Source: Dendrolimus kikuchii
Taxonomy: Eukaryota; Arthropoda; Insecta; Lepidoptera; Lasiocampidae
Reading direction: 5' to 3'
DNA: 64,000 nt
Assembly: GCA_019925095.2 (NCBI GenBank)
Contig: CM034391.1
Coordinates: 8,398,551 to 8,462,550 of the forward strand
Shown piece by piece: positions 11,370 through 23,599 of this stretch. Position numbers and translations under genes: made by a program. A model generated the notes under the pieces. The model saw only the letters and a list, made by a program, of their open reading frames with translations. It was not told the DNA's origin and searched no databases. Each line of letters starts with the position of its first letter. The stretch's first letter is position 1.

Positions 11370-13887
11370 CATTGCCAATTTTAAAAAGAATTCCCCGTGC
11401 GGCCAGAATTACGAAACCTTTTCTCAAACAATAAGAAAAGTACTAAATGAAAATTCTATATGTATCTGGGAGAATTTATTAGTACTCCCTTACCAAGTTT
11501 TTAAACAAGTAAAAATTTTAGATTTCGCTGATAGCCCAAGTAGTTCCGGTAAGCGTAAGGAATCCACAAGACGTTTAACGCGGCTTGTGGAATTCAAGCT
11601 ATCCGTCGGTGATATTAAGGGAGCCCGTGCGGCTTTTATTTTCAGATGATGACATAGCTCCTTGCAATGAGATTACACTCCATGCTTTGGCTGACAAACA
11701 TCCACCTCCAGGATCGAGTCCCCAGTTGTTGGACGAGGGAAATGATATAGATTGTTTGCGCGCAACCTCAGATGAAGTACTTGCAGCTGTCATGTCCTTC
11801 AAATGTGGCTCTGCCGGTGGACTAGACGGCCTCACACCGCAACATTTAAAAGATTTGTTGAGTGGGGACACTAGTAGCGCCGGCGAGAAACTTTTGAAGG
11901 ACATGACAGATTTGGTTAATTTGATGCTTTCTGGTACAGTAACGGAAGAAATATTGCCAATCCTTTATGGTGCCAACTTATGTGCGCTAACTAAAAAAGA
12001 CAGAAGTATCCGCCCTATAGCACTCGGCACGACGTACCGGCGTCTCGCAGCGAAAATATGCTGTCGAGCGATAAAAGATTTAAGCTCCATCTATTTCTTA
12101 CCACATCAGTTAGGATTCGGTACAAAGGGTGGCTGCGAGGCGGCGGTACATTATCTCAGAGCTTTCACTGCCAGCAATAGTTGTGAAGCGATCCTTAAGG
12201 TGGATGTGAAAAACGCTTTTAATTCTGTAAACCGATCTGCCCTGCTGAACCAAATCAAAAGACATTTCCCCAAAATATACAGGATAAAAAAACCTTTTAA
12301 TTTATTCGGCTACTGGTTGTCAGCAGGGAGACCCGCTCGGGCCTGCAATTTTTTCACTAGCCATTCACCCAGTCATAGAAAAGCTAAATTCAAAATGTAA
12401 CGTTTGGTATTTAGATGACGGTACCCTAGGAGGCGACTTAGGTACACTGAGAAATGATTTGACCATGCTAACTGAAGAATTCGGCAAAATAGACCTGGAA
12501 CTAAATTTTTCAAAATGTGAACTTTTCATAAATGAAAATTGTGATTACCTCATTTCTGACTTATAAATCTGGCCCCAAATTTAAAAATTGTAAGTAAAAA
12601 AAATTTGACCCTCCTCGGGGCACCTGTCTTCGAAGAATCTTGTAACTCTTTCTTTGACGATAAAATTCAAAATTTTACACACAAAGTAAACAACTTAAAA
12701 ATAATAAACAAACACAGTGCTTATTTTATTATTCGGCATTGCTTATTTGTTCCAAATTTTATGTACGTCCTACGGTGCTCTCCCCTGTGGAGGCACTCGA
12801 ATATTCTAAATGTTTTGGATTCCACCATTAGACAATCGCTCACTTCCATTTTAAATTTACCATTCGATTTTGAAGACCGCACGGACCCAACCTACCCTGC
12901 CAATTAGGCTAGGCGGCTTGGGAATAGGCAAAATCTCAGATGTAGCTTTACCTGCTTTTCTGTCCTCAGTTTATAGTACTGTGGACCTCATTGGCAAACT
13001 AATAAATCCGTCAATAAGTGAAATTGAGGTCCCATACTTGGCTGAGGCCAGAAATGCATGGTCACTAGTATGCCCGAGACAAAATTATCCAGTAGAGCCT
13101 AAATCACAGAAGCTTCGGGACGGGCCGCTCAGCAAGTTGGTGTATAAAAATCTCTTATCCTCTAGTGTCACCGAAGCTGAGCGAGCCCGCCTCTTAGCAG
13201 TCTCAAAATGGGAGTCAGGCTTGTTGCTTCAGGCGCTGCCCTCATCAAATTTAGGCACACTCCAAGATGACACTACCTTTAAGATTGCTGCCTCTATTCG
13301 GCTGGGGGCACCGGCTGTAGTCCCTCATCACTGTCAATGCGGAGATAAAGTCGGTGGTTCAGGTCACCATGGTTTGTCATGCATCAGAAGCGCCGGCAGA
13401 ATACCACGCCATGCTACACTAAATGACATTATCCGCCGGGCTCTTGTCATCACCGGGACCCCAGCCATTTTAGAGCCAAATGGACTGTGTGGCGACGATG
13501 GCAAGAGACCGGACGGGATGTTTTTGGTGCCATGGAAGATGGGACGACCATTAGTTTGGGACAGCGTTCCATCTTTCCGATACAGCTGTGGTAGCTGGTG
13601 CAGCTGCCGCCCGACAAGAGGACCTAAAACGCCGCAAATATGCATCATCCGTTGGTAGTGGATATATATTTGCGGCTTTTGGTGTCGAAACTCTCCGGCC
13701 ATGGGGTCCAGAAGCCCATCGCCTTTATCGAGACCTATCAAAACGGTTGATAGATGTCTCACGAAACCAAAACGCTGGCCTGTATTTTGGGCAACGCATA
13801 AGCGTTACCATACAACGTGGTAATGCGGCCAGCGTTTTGGCAACGTTCCCAACTGACAGTGATTTGGGACCTATTTACTATTTGTAG
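11370..13887 (+). pseudogene. Non-LTR retrotransposon ORF (RT plus restriction-like endonuclease), frameshifted
   Basis: This is a broken plus-strand frame of a non-LTR retrotransposon. Reading across at least four frameshifts and some stops, RT motifs appear in order: GLDGLTPQHLKDL (about 11820), IRPIALGTTYRRLA (12010), GTKGGCEAAVHYLRAF (12120), VDVKNAFNSV with the first catalytic Asp (12203), and YLDDGTLGG with the catalytic Asp pair (12408-12434). The C-terminal part has a Cys/His cluster (CQCG...HHGLSC...RH, 13331-13410). It then has a PD-(D/E)XK-like pattern RPDG (13505), WD (13557) and KRRKY (13627), ending YYL-stop. A C-terminal restriction-like endonuclease is typical of the older site-preferring clades (R4/Hero/NeSL-like); the exact clade is uncertain. 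The upstream part begins near 11370 in another frame, so the copy is 5' truncated. It cannot make a full protein. Confidence 0.8.
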
Positions 13888-16425
13888 TTTTTATCTTTTA
13901 TAAATTAAATTGTAGATATATATATATTATTTGAATAGGTAAAATATGTAAAATAAATTCATGTACCATTTTTTAAATTTCATTTTGTTATTTTAATAAA
14001 TTGTACGTAATAGATGTAAATTACAAATTATTCTGCAAAGATAGTCATGGAAAGTCTTGAAGGTTTTACACCTCACAAGATTTATTGCGACCAACGCCGG
14101 AAGAGATGCGTAAACAGTCGTCTAAAATTAACATGTAAAGATGGTAAAAGGTTAGCTTTGAACTAAAGTTAGATAAGTTGTAAACAAATGAAATGCATGT
14201 CAATCCAGACGCAGTGAAGGGTTCCTTAAAGGTGACGAATTACTACTATTCTTGTTGTCCGGAAGCCATACAATAAAAATACACCATCTCATCGTCCCAT
14301 CTCAAAATATTCAACATATTTATTTCAACAAATTTAAGTGAATATACATTTGATATTCTACTAGCTTGAATTTTTTAGAGTTTTTCACTAAATAGTTTAA
14401 AAGTTAGACGCTTTTTACGACTTTGGTTATCTCGACATTTATTGGCTAAAATTAAAAGTCCCTAAGAAACATCGTTATAATTTTAAAGATGTGTAACATA
14501 ACTCTTCACAGTTTTCTTTTCTCATCATCAACTCGGGCATATAAAGTGAAAAACGACAACACGAACTCCACGGCCATGAGGATTTTATAAGCATTCTGAA
14601 TTATCCAAAACGGTTACAGAACTAAAAAGTGCAAAGTAAAATATGAACAGCAGTCTTCATTGTAAGATGAGTGACACATTGAGCATAAATGCCTTGACAC
14701 ACGTGGGCAGACGTGCCAAAGATAAGTATGTATTAATAAATGACGATAACTTATGAAACCTTGTATAGATAGATTGGGTTGGATAAAATCATGACTTTAA
14801 TTTCAGTCTCTTAGTTGGTGCCATATTTTATAGTTACGGGTTATCTGGAAGTGTTAGTTTTTTTTTAACAAAAAACCATCCTTTGTACACAAATAGAATA
14901 GTACCAGTACAATAGTCACCTATCTATTTTATAAGGCTGTCAAGCAGTTCGCTCGTGGCTCATTATTTAGTTTAACGAATTTAGCATAGCCCTTTTCTTT
15001 TTATTACTGATTTCGTCTTAAAAAATATTTTTATAGAAGAAAACATCAAAAAAGGGGAAAGGAATGACGTGTAATGCTGGTCATGAAGGATTTAGAGGCT
15101 TTTATTAATTATGTTTTTTTTTACGTTTGTCCTCCCAAGTAAGCTACTTCTAATCTATGGTATTAGATTAGCACAGTAAACATTAAAATTTCAAACAGAA
15201 ACGGAACTCTTATAAAGCCATCACGTCCGCGTCCATCCGTCCGTCTATCTTTCCAGGTAACAGCCACTTTTCTCGCCAAAAACTAATTGTAATATATATA
15301 TATATATATGAAATTCATTAGGAATATACATATGTATAACCTATATGCCGCTACACAGTGCTGCCGCGAAAATACAGTAGAAATAGAGATTAGAGGTAGC
15401 CATAGTGCGTCTGATTGAGAGTATATTTTTTAAAATTTATATAGTCGTGTGTGGTATATGTGGCGAAATACTAGCTCTCAAAATCTTAATAATCGCCTTC
15501 CACCTTTCCTTTACTTTAATTTCAAGTTGAGTACTTTTTGAACATGAGGTGATTAAATTGCTTTTTGGGATTTCTTAGCCAAACGTATACGTATACGTCA
15601 TTGTGGAACAGAATCTATTAATACTTGCTCTAAGCACTTGACCCATTTTTTATCGTTGTGGGTGCACAAATGACCTTACAATAATGGTGGAAACGCCATC
15701 ACAACACACTGTGGTGTGAACCCGGACCCCGCTCAGCCCAATTCGTATGCGTTAAATGCCACATCTGCATTGCTGTAGTATGCGGGAATAATATTTTTGG
15801 CACGAAAGTTTTATATTCGGGCCAAGTTGCCACAACACGGAACTGTTGGTTTGTTAGCCTAGATAAAATAATATTTTTTCATAAATTCTAATTCTATTCT
15901 AGTCGGGTGTTCGATGAATAAAAACGTCTGTTGAACAATTTTATATGTTAGTAAATTAACGATACGCATGGTAATTTTACTGCTAACCGGTGAGGTTCTC
16001 CCACACTTTTTAGATGCGTGTTGAATCAATAATGTGCGTAAAACTATACTTGATAGTGAAATAACAGACAAGGGCATAGTGAACCACGCAGAGTACCTAC
16101 AATTGGTGACGAACGTTGGCCGTTTTAGCCATTTAGCTGCAGAATTCTAAAAAAGCGTTTAATCCAAGATAACCTATATAGAAACCGGCTTTTAATACCC
16201 ATTTTGGGCAATTTTCAACCTGACAGTTCAAAATTTAGGCGGGGCATACATTTTACGCCTTTTAAAGTTTATTATGTCTCCCACGCTATTGACTGAAATA
16301 AAAAAAATCACTAAGCATCGTTATGACGAATATAGTATTATTATCTATGATTATGACATAGTGTATTATCTACGGCTATGACTTTTCTACTATTGTCTAG
16401 AGGTATCTATATATATTGTTTATTT
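13888..16425. other. Noncoding DNA, largely unassigned
   Basis: The first 100 bp is probably the 3' UTR of the LINE remnant. A block near 15225-15345 with GTCCGTCCATC-type words, a (TA)n tract (about 15293-15310) and CAGCCACTTTT resembles a dispersed lepidopteran repeat. Around 15650-15860 is a more GC-balanced stretch I could not assign. No gene is seen. Confidence 0.5.
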
Positions 16426-16457
16426 TTCATCGCGTAGTCACATGACTACGCGATGAA
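16426..16457. repeat. Perfect 15-bp inverted repeat
   Basis: Left arm 16426-16440 and right arm 16443-16457 are perfectly complementary, with only CA between them. The core is CGCGTAGTCA. It could extrude as a cruciform or fold as a hairpin in RNA. It abuts the larger palindrome at 16458. Confidence 0.95.
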
Positions 16458-16521
16458 TAAATATATTAATAAAAAGTGTTATTATATATGTATATAATAA
16501 CACTTTTTATTAATATATTTA
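16458..16521. repeat. Perfect 31-bp inverted repeat
   Basis: The arms 16458-16488 and 16491-16521 pair perfectly over 31 bp, with a 2-nt TG spacer. Each arm includes AATAAAAAGTGTTATTATA. It follows the 15-bp palindrome with no gap. It may be a palindromic MITE remnant, a fold-back element or an assembly artefact. A small-RNA hairpin is possible, but the loop is very short for a miRNA. Confidence 0.95.
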
Positions 16522-18099
16522 CACAACCCTTCTATACATTGTATTATACCTACCGGTTCAAAAGAGACCTTCCTAAGTACAGAAAGACCAACGGGGTTCT
16601 GTTTTTGTTATTGGTGTACGGAATTCTAAAAATGGGAGCGGCAACTCTATCAGTTCCTAGAAGAATAATGCTCTACGGTTTACCAAATAAACAATATTAT
16701 GTGATCTGAATAATAATCGTCCTTGTTCAAATCGAATACTAAATAAAACAGCTTTTCACGTAAAACATGTGGCATTCTCTAAATCTTTCAGTCTTATTTT
16801 TATAAAGTTAAATTGTCTCTCGTGGTCTACTCTTCCTAAAATATACGTCCGTACAACAGACTTAACGTTTTGTTTAGTCTTAATGGTATGTGTTACTGGA
16901 ATAAATCGGAAAATATTTCCATTAGCAAAGAAAATAAACTTTGTTGTTGGAATACATGACAGCATTATTTAAAAAGATAAACAAGGGAACAGTTAGTAAA
17001 TCATAACACTGATCGTAATTGTTGGTGCATAGACCAATATAGTGATGTAACATGCGCAATTATACAATTGTACACACGTTCCATTGAGAACATCCAAAGA
17101 TGATATAAACCTTACACATTTCAATGTGGTAAACAATAATCATGAGTATTACAGACCAAAGAGACCAATTTATATGACAACTATAATGCAAATGTCATGG
17201 TTTGATAGTATAACAAGAAAAAGAGATCCTTCACACCTGACAACCTGTATTGACGTTAAGATCGGGCAATGGAAAGACGGTGGAATAAAAAGTTATTTAG
17301 CCAGCTATGCTTACATAACGTAGCGTACGTAGTTCGGCACGGTATCCTAGTTTGCATCTTGCATCACACACAGACCTTTTAAGTTTAAGTGGTGCTTCTT
17401 ATTATTCTGTAATATAAAGTCTTAATAAATAACAAAATAAAAAAGCTAAAAAGCTCTGTTTCAAATTCATAAGTATTTTTAACAACATTTTCAAACTTCT
17501 TTTTAATCTATTCATTTAAAAGCAAAAAGCCTTAAACAAGGAAAGACCAAACATACAGCCATCGAAACTAGCTCACTCTAATATTTATAACTATATATTA
17601 AAATATGGAGGTATTTATGTTAATATTATTTTAAACATTGTTTAATAATTAAGGTTGTTGTATCGAGGTGATATGCTACTTATGTGAACGGATGTTCAGC
17701 CGAGTTTGTGCACCCGGTTTACTCAAGCGTCCACATTAAAAGCCAACATCCGCTGAGCAAATACTGGCCTACTCGTCAACCCATGACACGCGATACTTGT
17801 GCTCGCACTTTTAATTGTTACAAATAAAGACCACCGGGGATTTTATTGAAAAGCCAACCTAGAATGAAGGAATCAAAAACATTTATTTAGTAAAACCACA
17901 TATTACGAGACAATGAAATAATATTTATAAAAATATTACATTCAGTACAAACCAATATGTATCGCGATGGTACTAATTAGGTGTAGTCCAGAAAATGCCA
18001 GACAACACGTTTACTGCTGGCCGCTGGTTTTCCACTGAACCCTAGGATATAATTATAGATGTCTCAATGTTAAACTTATTATTCCAAATATACACTGAT
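16522..18099. other. Noncoding DNA, nothing recognised
   Basis: Short open frames (for example the 79-codon frame at 17084-17323, which begins with TTG rather than ATG) are not supported as genes. I see no repeat family I can name. Confidence 0.5.
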
Positions 18100-18242
18100 G
18101 GCCGGTTTCTATATGTTCCCGACCGTTCATTTGCCTTACTATCAGTTAAAATGTGATATATATTATATAGTATCGACAAGTAGTATCAAAATTCAACCAT
18201 TGGTAAGGCAAGTGAAGAAATAGTAAAATATAGGAACCAGCC
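18100..18242. mobile_element. MITE with terminal inverted repeats, copy 1
   Basis: The left end GGCCGGTTTCTATATGT is an imperfect inverse of the right end, whose complement reads GGCTGGTTCCTATATTTT. A second inverted block, CATTTGCCTTAC, is paired with GTAAGGCAAGTG. A related copy lies at 62007-62142. The possible target duplication (CTGA) is imperfect, so the superfamily is not assigned. Confidence 0.65.
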
Positions 18243-18518
18243 CTGAGGCACAAAAACTAACGTTAAAGATAACAATGACCTCTCATAATTATGATTATGT
18301 AAAGGCACACTTCTTACAGTTTCATAACACGTTTTAATGTAAAAACATAATTTGAGGTAAAGAAAATTATAAAGATACGTATCACGATGAAAGCAAAAGC
18401 AATTTGTTTTAATTCCCCAAAATTTTATTAAAATCCAGCCTAACCATGAACATTAATTTTAATAAAGACCTTTGCTTAGAGAGTGTGGTTAATGGGAGCA
18501 AAATGACTCTTGTATGTT

Positions 18519-18590
18519 ACTTACCGATTATAACGGTGAATCTTGTAATTACGTAATTGATAACTTACCTGAAACAAAAATAAATACATT
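18519..18590 (-). promoter_or_regulatory. Ratchet-like splice site (acceptor fused to donor)
   Basis: On the minus strand, TTTATTTTTGTTTCAG is followed immediately by GTAAGT, with the junction between 18569 and 18568. An ideal acceptor joined to an ideal donor is the signature of a recursive-splicing ratchet point, known from long insect introns. A second perfect donor, CG|GTAAGT, lies 44 nt downstream (exon 18525-18568 if used), as in cassette forms of such sites. The 44 nt are open in only one phase. This fits a long minus-strand intron here, but use is unproven. Confidence 0.5.
18525..18568 (-). other. Possible 44-nt recursive-splice exon
   Basis: These bases lie between the CAG acceptor and the downstream GTAAGT donor on the minus strand. 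Read in phase 0 they are open (starting VSYQLRNYK). Entered after a phase-1 exon such as those at 62850 or 27150, they would hit a stop after six codons, which argues for ratchet use or a poison exon rather than constitutive inclusion. Confidence 0.3.
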
Positions 18591-19139
18591 ACTAAAGACA
18601 CAACAAAGACAAACAGAACTATTACAATAACAACATTTTCCTTTCGATTGATAAACTTGTAATCATTTATATTCAGGAATGTTCCACAAGTCATAAAAAA
18701 TCATAACAATGTATCTTAATTACTCTTTAGTCTATCTTTTAGTCTAATTATGTCATTGAGAGATAATTTTTATTAGGAGTTTTATGAGACAGGACTTAAA
18801 AATCACAAAATTGTTCTTGAAATACTTTTTTTATTAAGCTGTTTTCAATGTCGAAAAAGTAACAACTTCCACCCCCTCCACTCTAAATTTTGAATTACAA
18901 GGTGAAAAATATTAAAATATCAAGGTAGTACAGAGCCTAGTACCACTTTGGATAAGATCCGTTGAAACATTTTTAAGATATGGAATGTTTTTTAATAAAT
19001 GGTTTTTTAGAATTCTGTAGCAAAATTTAAAAATAACAAGGTTCACATTCATCAGCTTTACGGAACTGTACGTGTACTGATACCAGCTTAGTCAATTGTA
19101 ATATTTTGATTCAAAGTACAGCTTAATGGTAAAAGGCAG

Positions 19140-19270
19140 TAGACGGGAATCCGACTGAATACAAAGCGCAGGAAAGAGCAGTCCGGCCTCCACAATGAAG
19201 TGACTCAGCCGCTAATGAGTACTTCGCTGAATCATTGTTTTCATCGCCATAATCGAGTTATATAATAATC
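19140..19270. other. Possible conserved noncoding element
   Basis: This is a higher-complexity, GC-balanced stretch in AT-rich DNA with GACTCAGCCGC and CTAATGAG words and no open frame or repeat identity. It is listed only because its texture stands out. Confidence 0.2.
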
Positions 19271-19450
19271 ACTCTTCACCCACGCTCTGTAGGTGTAGCT
19301 TGGAATACCATGTTGGTGGGTAGTATTAAAATGTACGTAGACGTTTTTATGAATACTTTTATCTTAGGCAACGATTATAATTACAAAAGAAGGTACCTTA
19401 CGCGATCGTATTGTCTTAGAGATTATGTGATCTGTTCAGTAAAAACTTCA

Positions 19451-19556
19451 TTTCTTTTTTTGTTGCGAAGCTGGCAAACAGGCAGACGGCCGATTTCATG
19501 GAAAGTGGTTACCACTGCCTATACACGTTTGCAACTCAACGAAAGAAGGCAATAGG
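19451..19556 (-). repeat. 3' end of a retroposon related to family C
   Basis: The minus strand contains GGCAGTGGTAACCACTTTCC and GGCCGTCTGCCTG, followed by an A-rich tail (the T-run at about 19451-19461). These words match the 3' part of the family C units. Only the tail is preserved. Confidence 0.6.
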
Positions 19557-19916
19557 TTTTTAGCTTTTAGGATGGAATAGGACAATGAAATATAAGGATC
19601 AGAAAATAGAAATGGTATAGGGGGGATGGGGGCCAAACACAAATATTGAAGCTTTTTAAATCGCTACAGTAGTAAATTTTGTTATTTCATTATATATTTC
19701 AACTATGCAAATGCAGGTAGATCGTATATGTCACGGAAACTATCCCATTTTTTGACATAAAAAATATCTTACCTAAATCAGTCTTTGTTTCAATGGATCA
19801 TGAATTATTATTATTCAGGTCTTGTTACAAAAATTCGAACATCTTTCGCCACGGTGCCACCTGCACTCCCAAGAGGGAACTAATAAACATCCAAATTAAC
19901 TTTTATATTAATACGA

Positions 19917-20290
19917 TTTTTTTTTAATTGCCAAAAGCTAGCATACAGATAAACGGCCCACCTTATGGAAAGAGGCCACTACTGCCCCTGGACGTTTGCT
20001 ACACACATTACAGCAATGCCATCATATATATTATTTTGTTTCATAAATATGCCTAAAAACATCCCACTGTTGAGATCGGGCCTCCCAATATGTCCTCATC
20101 ACGCCTATCCAAGACAAATAAGCGGGTCTAAAATATTGAAAATCTCGAAATGCAGGGTTTTCCTCCATGTTATCCTTCACCGCCATTATGTGATAGTAAC
20201 AACATGCATTTTGGATCAGAAAAAACTGCCTAAACCGGAATTCGATCCAATGATGCGACGTCCCGGTTCTGTTTTTAAGAAGATATTCCA
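19917..20290 (-). mobile_element. Degraded retroposon with A-tail
   Basis: A T-run at 19917-19925 is the minus-strand A-tail. Upstream on that strand come GGGCCGTTTATCTG, CATAAGGTGGG and further up CAACAGTGGGATG and GAAGGATAACATGG, words common at the 3' ends of lepidopteran RTE-type LINEs and their SINEs. The open frames on both strands here are not supported as genes. Confidence 0.5.
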
Positions 20291-20978
20291 AGTAATATTT
20301 CTCTCAAGATATCAGGAGAACAAAAACTTGATGGAATTCTGTAACGAACGCTAAGGCTTAGTGTGTGTTAAACTACTTTTTTGAGCCTAGGCTCTCACTT
20401 CTAAGGCCATTTTCGTAACAAGTTTCACTAGGCAAGATTAGTTCTCTTATATGGTTGATTTAGTATCTGCAATGGTATTAAGAAAATCAAGAGCTACCTG
20501 CCTATAGACAGGGGCAGTTCTTGTACTATTTAGAAAGCACAAAAGTGGTACAACTACGTAAATCTGATTCTGAACTGATTTAAATTTGAAAAACATGATC
20601 AGTGCTTTTTATTTATTAATAGCTAAGGTGTTTCTCGTGGCTTCACTCGAGTAGGATTCGAAACGTCCCACAAATATTGTACAACTATTTAAGTTTAAAG
20701 ATATCGTATGTTCATCTTTGTTAATTAAAAGTCTGTAACATAAACCAGTTTTTAATAATCGGCATATTCCCATGGCAACGAAGATGAGACATCCAAAGAA
20801 CTTGTCAAGTGTAAATATTATACATAATATATTTTTATTTAATACTATTATTTTAAGGTCATAATATAGGGAATAAAAATAAATATTAATTATAAATCTA
20901 CAAACCAATTAAAGACTATTGTAATGTGCCATATCACTGCCAGAGTGACGCGTGCCCAGAAGGCTGTCTGCGTTATTT

Positions 20979-21062
20979 GAATACATACATACATACATAC
21001 ATAACTTCACGCCAGTTCCCTTGCGGGGTAGGCACGAACAACAGAGTGCCATTTAGGCTTAT
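20979..21062 (+). repeat. (ATAC)n microsatellite with associated dispersed repeat
   Basis: About five ATAC units (20981-21003) are followed by ACTTCACGCCAGTTCCC and GGGGTAGGCACGAACAACAG. This microsatellite-plus-tail arrangement resembles a dispersed unit common in Lepidoptera genomes. Confidence 0.55.
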
Positions 21063-21929
21063 TCTTACACACTATCTATCTATTTGAATAGATTTTATTA
21101 ATTAAACTTAACTTTAGTACCATGGAATATATTTATTAGTAATAGAAAATTCATGATTTTTACTATAATTTATGTACGCTACTTTCATAGTAAACGTTTT
21201 CTATAAAGCATCCAGTTGTCGTAAGTATTGCAGTAATAAAAAAATTTGTAGAGGTATAAAGTGCTAAATCTCAAACATTAAGTGCAAAAAAGGTAACTGA
21301 TAAATTACTTAAGTATAATTATATTTTTAATACTTAGAGAAATAATTACTTAGAATAACTACTACGTCAAAGAGGATGTGACACAATTAGTTTAATGAAC
21401 TTCGAGTACGATAAGTTCTCAAAACAGAATCATGTCATGCTAAATTTATGGGTCAAAATAATTTCCCTTGCCGGATGTTAGCTATGATTTTAGAAGTAGA
21501 GTACTAACAGTTACTTAATTAGCGTGTTAACAATTACTTTCTCTACAGTTTGTCCCAGTATGGTAGGATACTATAACACTGAATATGATTTGGTGAGCAA
21601 TGTCACAGATTGATAATCTAGACAATTTAATATGTTATCTTTCATCGTAATAAATATATACTTCAATACGATCCCAACCAAGCATTGAACTTAATAAAAT
21701 AATCCCAATGCCTGAATTACATTACCACTTGCATGGCAGCAAGCAGGAATGTGGTGAGGAAAGTGGGCAAAGTGATGCCATGCTCAAGATAATTTTGTTG
21801 GGTTTAAGTGTTCCCACTGCCCATTTCTCTCGGCACTTTCCGGCTTGTTGCTATCTATGGAAGTAGGTATAATTTGAGCGAAGAGTACAAATATTTTGAA
21901 TCAGAAGTATTTTTAATTAAAACATTCTA

Positions 21930-22136
21930 GCAAAAAAGCAACCGACTTCAAGAGTAAGAAATTAGCAAAAAAATAAATATTTCTACATCTTGAAGTCGGT
22001 GCGAAGTAAAACATAAAAATTACTAAAACTTGTTTTTTTTTTGTTTTACTTGGCACAGACTTGTAGTTATTATTGACAATACAAATTTATTTTTTTGCTT
22101 TTAGTTACTCTTGAGGTCAGTCGGTTTCTTTTTTCT
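21930..22136. mobile_element. MITE with about 50-bp terminal inverted repeats
   Basis: The left end CAAAAAAGCAACCGACTTCA, then AGAGTAAG, is mirrored at the right end, whose complement includes AAACCGACTGACCTCAAGAG. Both arms then continue into AGCAAAAAAATAAAT. CTAG flanks both sides and may belong to a target duplication. The CAACCGACTTCA word is characteristic of abundant lepidopteran MITEs. The element is too short to encode anything. Confidence 0.7.
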
Positions 22137-22468
22137 AGAAGTTTTCTTATTTTTCACTATAAGTACATGGTATACAATAACAATGAAATTTTTATGAAAA
22201 TATGCTGAAGCTTCACTGAATCTAATGCAAAAAGAATAATCAAAATCGAAAGGCAAAAGTTATAGTTGGACATACTTAAAAAAATATTTACAAGAGGAAT
22301 TATTCTTCCTTCTTTTTTTAAATTCCGTTAAAAATAAGTTTATCGTACTGCGTATTTATTTATTCTTTATAGTATTTTTAGAATGCTAAAATATTGTAAA
22401 GGCGTTTTTTAAAATGATAAAACACTGTACAGGCTTTGAGAGTATGATGTATATATATTTTCTGTAAC

Positions 22469-22559
22469 TCGTAGGCATGGAATGTCTTTAAATCCCCGAG
22501 GTACGTTCGTCATGTAGGCGACGATGGCCGCCTCGTGCCCCTGTATGTGGGTCACATCT
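22469..22559 (-). other. Short coding-like segment, unassigned
   Basis: On the minus strand, after TACATGCAG (a possible acceptor at 22560-22562), the frame reads DVTHIQGHEAAIVAYMTNV with many codons ending in C or G, unlike the AT-rich surroundings. No clean donor follows, and the frame continues into AT-rich sequence. It may be a degraded exon or captured fragment. I do not recognise the protein. Confidence 0.2.
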
Positions 22560-23599
22560 CTGCATGTATCACTCGTTTTGAAGTTGTGTATATAAATACA
22601 TACCATACGCTATACAGTTTGTATTGTGAGACACATTGTTTGCGGTATGTTTGTATAGAGACTATAGGGAACATATCCTTTTGTCATGGTCACACAGTGA
22701 ATAAATTAATATTAATTCTTATTTTTTGTTAATTTTCTAGGACTATTTACAAGCTATCCTAGTTCCTTAGCTTTAAAGTTGGATCTCGTGGTCTGCTTTT
22801 CTACTTTAATATGTTTGTTATGTATTTTTAGCTTTTCACGAATAAGTACAGTACGCATTATTTCAAAACTAATAAAATATCATCATGAAAGTCATCTAAA
22901 TAAATGACTGCCTGTTATCACCCTGGCCATTATAACTAGCGCAGTATCTAAAGGCACTTACTTAGCAGATTTCGTACATTTATAATTTTATATGCAGATT
23001 ACTGCACGATATTTTTTCTAATGTTAACATGTGATAATTTTAATAATATACGAACGTTTACAGAGTAGTAGTTTGTGAAACCATTTAAGCGCTGCATTAT
23101 TTCTACTAGGAATCGAAAGTGAGAGACGGAATAAGAAGACGGACTTAGATATTATTATGATCGGCATACTAAACTCTTTGAAAATATTACAAGTGCAATG
23201 ATTAGAAAACAGAGATGTAGTTTATATTTTATAATAAATCATGATTTTTATAAAATAAAGTTTTATGTTATGAACAATAAACGCTATAAAGTGGGGAAAC
23301 ATCACTCATTATGTGCAAATGCGTTGTAATTACCGGATTTACGTAAACTCGTGGAAACTGTGCCGTGTGAACCATATTGTCTTCAGAACCACTTAGCTAG
23401 TGATTTGTTATTCTAAAGCCCAGAATACATGAGCTATCATTACTTAAATAACGGCAACTTCAATAGACCGATGGTCCACAATGTCCACATGATCCCTGAA
23501 TGGCTCTCATCTCTCAGGTGACCGCTGATGCTGTAAACAACACCTAAATAAATCAAACAGAAAGGGATCAATCAAGCCAAAATTCAAATTTTTCTCCAA

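Noticed and set aside
11585..13887. Several separate host genes from the four frames
   Set aside because: The frames join, across frameshifts, into one LINE reading order with RT and endonuclease motifs.
16426..16521. miRNA precursor
   Set aside because: Loops of 2 nt and perfect pairing are not typical of a miRNA precursor; kept only as inverted repeats.
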